In this document: positions 63,527 through 64,000 of the stretch, piece after piece
Layout: the number at the start of each line of letters is the position of its first letter
How positions within the stretch are numbered: the first letter of the stretch is position 1
Assembly: GCF_000155475.1 (NCBI RefSeq)
Contig: NZ_DS990391.1
Span: 693,318 to 757,317 of the forward strand
DNA length: 64,000 nt
Direction of reading: 5' to 3'
From: Helicobacter cinaedi CCUG 18818 = ATCC BAA-847
GTDB lineage: Bacteria; Campylobacterota; Campylobacteria; Campylobacterales; Helicobacteraceae
Position numbers and translations under genes: made by a program
Notes under the pieces: model-generated
What the model was told of the DNA's origin: nothing
What the model saw: the letters and a program-made list of their open reading frames with translations, nothing else
Database searches by the model: none

Positions 63527-63555
63527 CTCTAGATTCTAAGGGATAGAATCTAGAG
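63527..63555. terminator. Perfect 12-bp hairpin at the end of the transporter gene
   Basis: CTCTAGATTCTA, 5-base loop AGGGA, TAGAATCTAGAG. It lies 8 bases past the transporter stop, between the two convergent units. No strong T-run follows in either direction, so termination is likely but not certain. It contains both forms of the abundant TAGAATCT word. Confidence 0.55.
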
Positions 63556-63562
63556 AGAAGTG

Positions 63563-64000
63563 TTAAGCGATAAGCTTATAAGCCACGGTGAAGATTGTCA
63601 AAAGCCCTGTGATAAACACAAAGGCATCTAGGGCTGGGTTTTTGAACTGCTTCATTTTTGACACGCTATAAATAGCGATGATTGGCATAAGGAATAAAAT
63701 CGCTGCGATGATTGGGCCGCCTAAGTCTTCAATAAAGCCAAGCACACTAGGATTGATATAGGCTACAACAAGCATTACCACATACATCACACTTGTGCTT
63801 GCCACAGCTATGACTTTCAGGTTTGGAGTTTCATTCCCTACGATTTTACAGCACTTACGCACGATACCATACGCTCCTTCACGCGCTCCAAAATAATGCC
63901 CAAAAAATGAGCTAGAAATCGCCAAAAATGCTATCAAAGGACCGCCATAAGAGATGATAGGATTATCAAGCTTATTAGCAAAGTAGGATAGCACAGGGAT
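63563..64000 (-). CDS. sdaC: Amino-acid transporter of the serine/threonine (SdaC, HAAAP) family, C-terminal part
   Basis: About 146 residues visible; the start lies beyond the right edge. Four membrane helices. FFGHYFGAREGAYGIVRKC and the C-terminal GGPIIAAILFLMPIIAIYSV are typical of SdaC-type serine:proton symporters, which are present in Helicobacter. Serine as substrate is inferred from family. Confidence 0.82.
   Translation of the reverse strand: MPVLSYFANKLDNPIISYGGPLIAFLAISSSFFGHYFGAREGAYGIVRKCCKIVGNETPNLKVIAVASTSVMYVVMLVVAYINPSVLGFIEDLGGPIIAAILFLMPIIAIYSVSKMKQFKNPALDAFVFITGLLTIFTVAYKLIA

Overview
The window is AT-rich and carries a gene set typical of Campylobacterota, most like an enterohepatic Helicobacter; the species cannot be named from this sequence. 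The main pointers are the flagellar order flhF-flhG-small membrane protein-fliA-fliM-fliY, ruvC next to dnaA, a ccoS/fqrB pair, mraY-murD, a thioredoxin with a CPDC active site, a tandem pair of dynamin-like GTPases, DUF4492-cydAB, and many homopolymeric G/C tracts inside genes. The word TAGAATCT/AGATTCTA is strikingly frequent on both strands.

Layout. 1-4556 (minus): ruvC followed by inner-membrane platform genes and a secretin of a type II secretion/type IV pilus-like machine, probably a DNA-uptake system of the Campylobacter Cts kind. 4557-6025: candidate replication origin and dnaA. 6147-14613: ordinary genes (MFS transporter, recG, glyceraldehyde-3-phosphate dehydrogenase, a dehydrogenase, an LTA-synthase-like membrane sulfatase, thioredoxin, YeiH-type exporter).

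14890-26043 (plus) is a tight 12-gene operon: polysaccharide deacetylase, GNAT acyltransferase, two hotdog dehydratases, radical SAM/SPASM enzyme, SDR, split transketolase, acyl carrier protein, AMP-forming ligase, LuxE-like acyl-protein synthetase and LuxC-like acyl-thioester reductase. No luciferase or ketosynthase is present. The set suggests that a carrier-bound acid is activated, reduced to an aldehyde and possibly extended by a ketol transfer for a surface glycan. Two of its genes carry switchable tracts: the deacetylase is OFF at C10 and the radical SAM gene is ON at G11. This is the strongest candidate for an undescribed system. It ends at tRNA-Phe.

26449-34927: a decayed chemoreceptor, a zinc alcohol dehydrogenase, a single-chain restriction-modification-specificity enzyme with two G tracts (one of which decides whether a second target-recognition domain is fused on), and a TSUP transporter. 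34936-38900: murD, mraY, gpmI. 39084-43110: a second restriction-modification gene, OFF at C13, whose two halves are separated by two toxin-antitoxin pairs (YafQ-type and Doc/Fic-type). 43190-46078: PepSY-type membrane protein and TonB-dependent receptor. 46335-51766: flagellar regulatory/switch operon. 52018-63256: fqrB-ccoS, a chemoreceptor, a thioredoxin-fold periplasmic protein, the dynamin-like pair, and cytochrome bd oxidase with a 36-residue small protein after cydB. The right edge cuts a serine-type transporter.

A family of small palindromic elements (ends TTGTCATACTGAGC / GCTCAATATGACAA) is inserted inside at least five coding sequences, read through in more than one frame, and in one case contains the phase-variable C tract.
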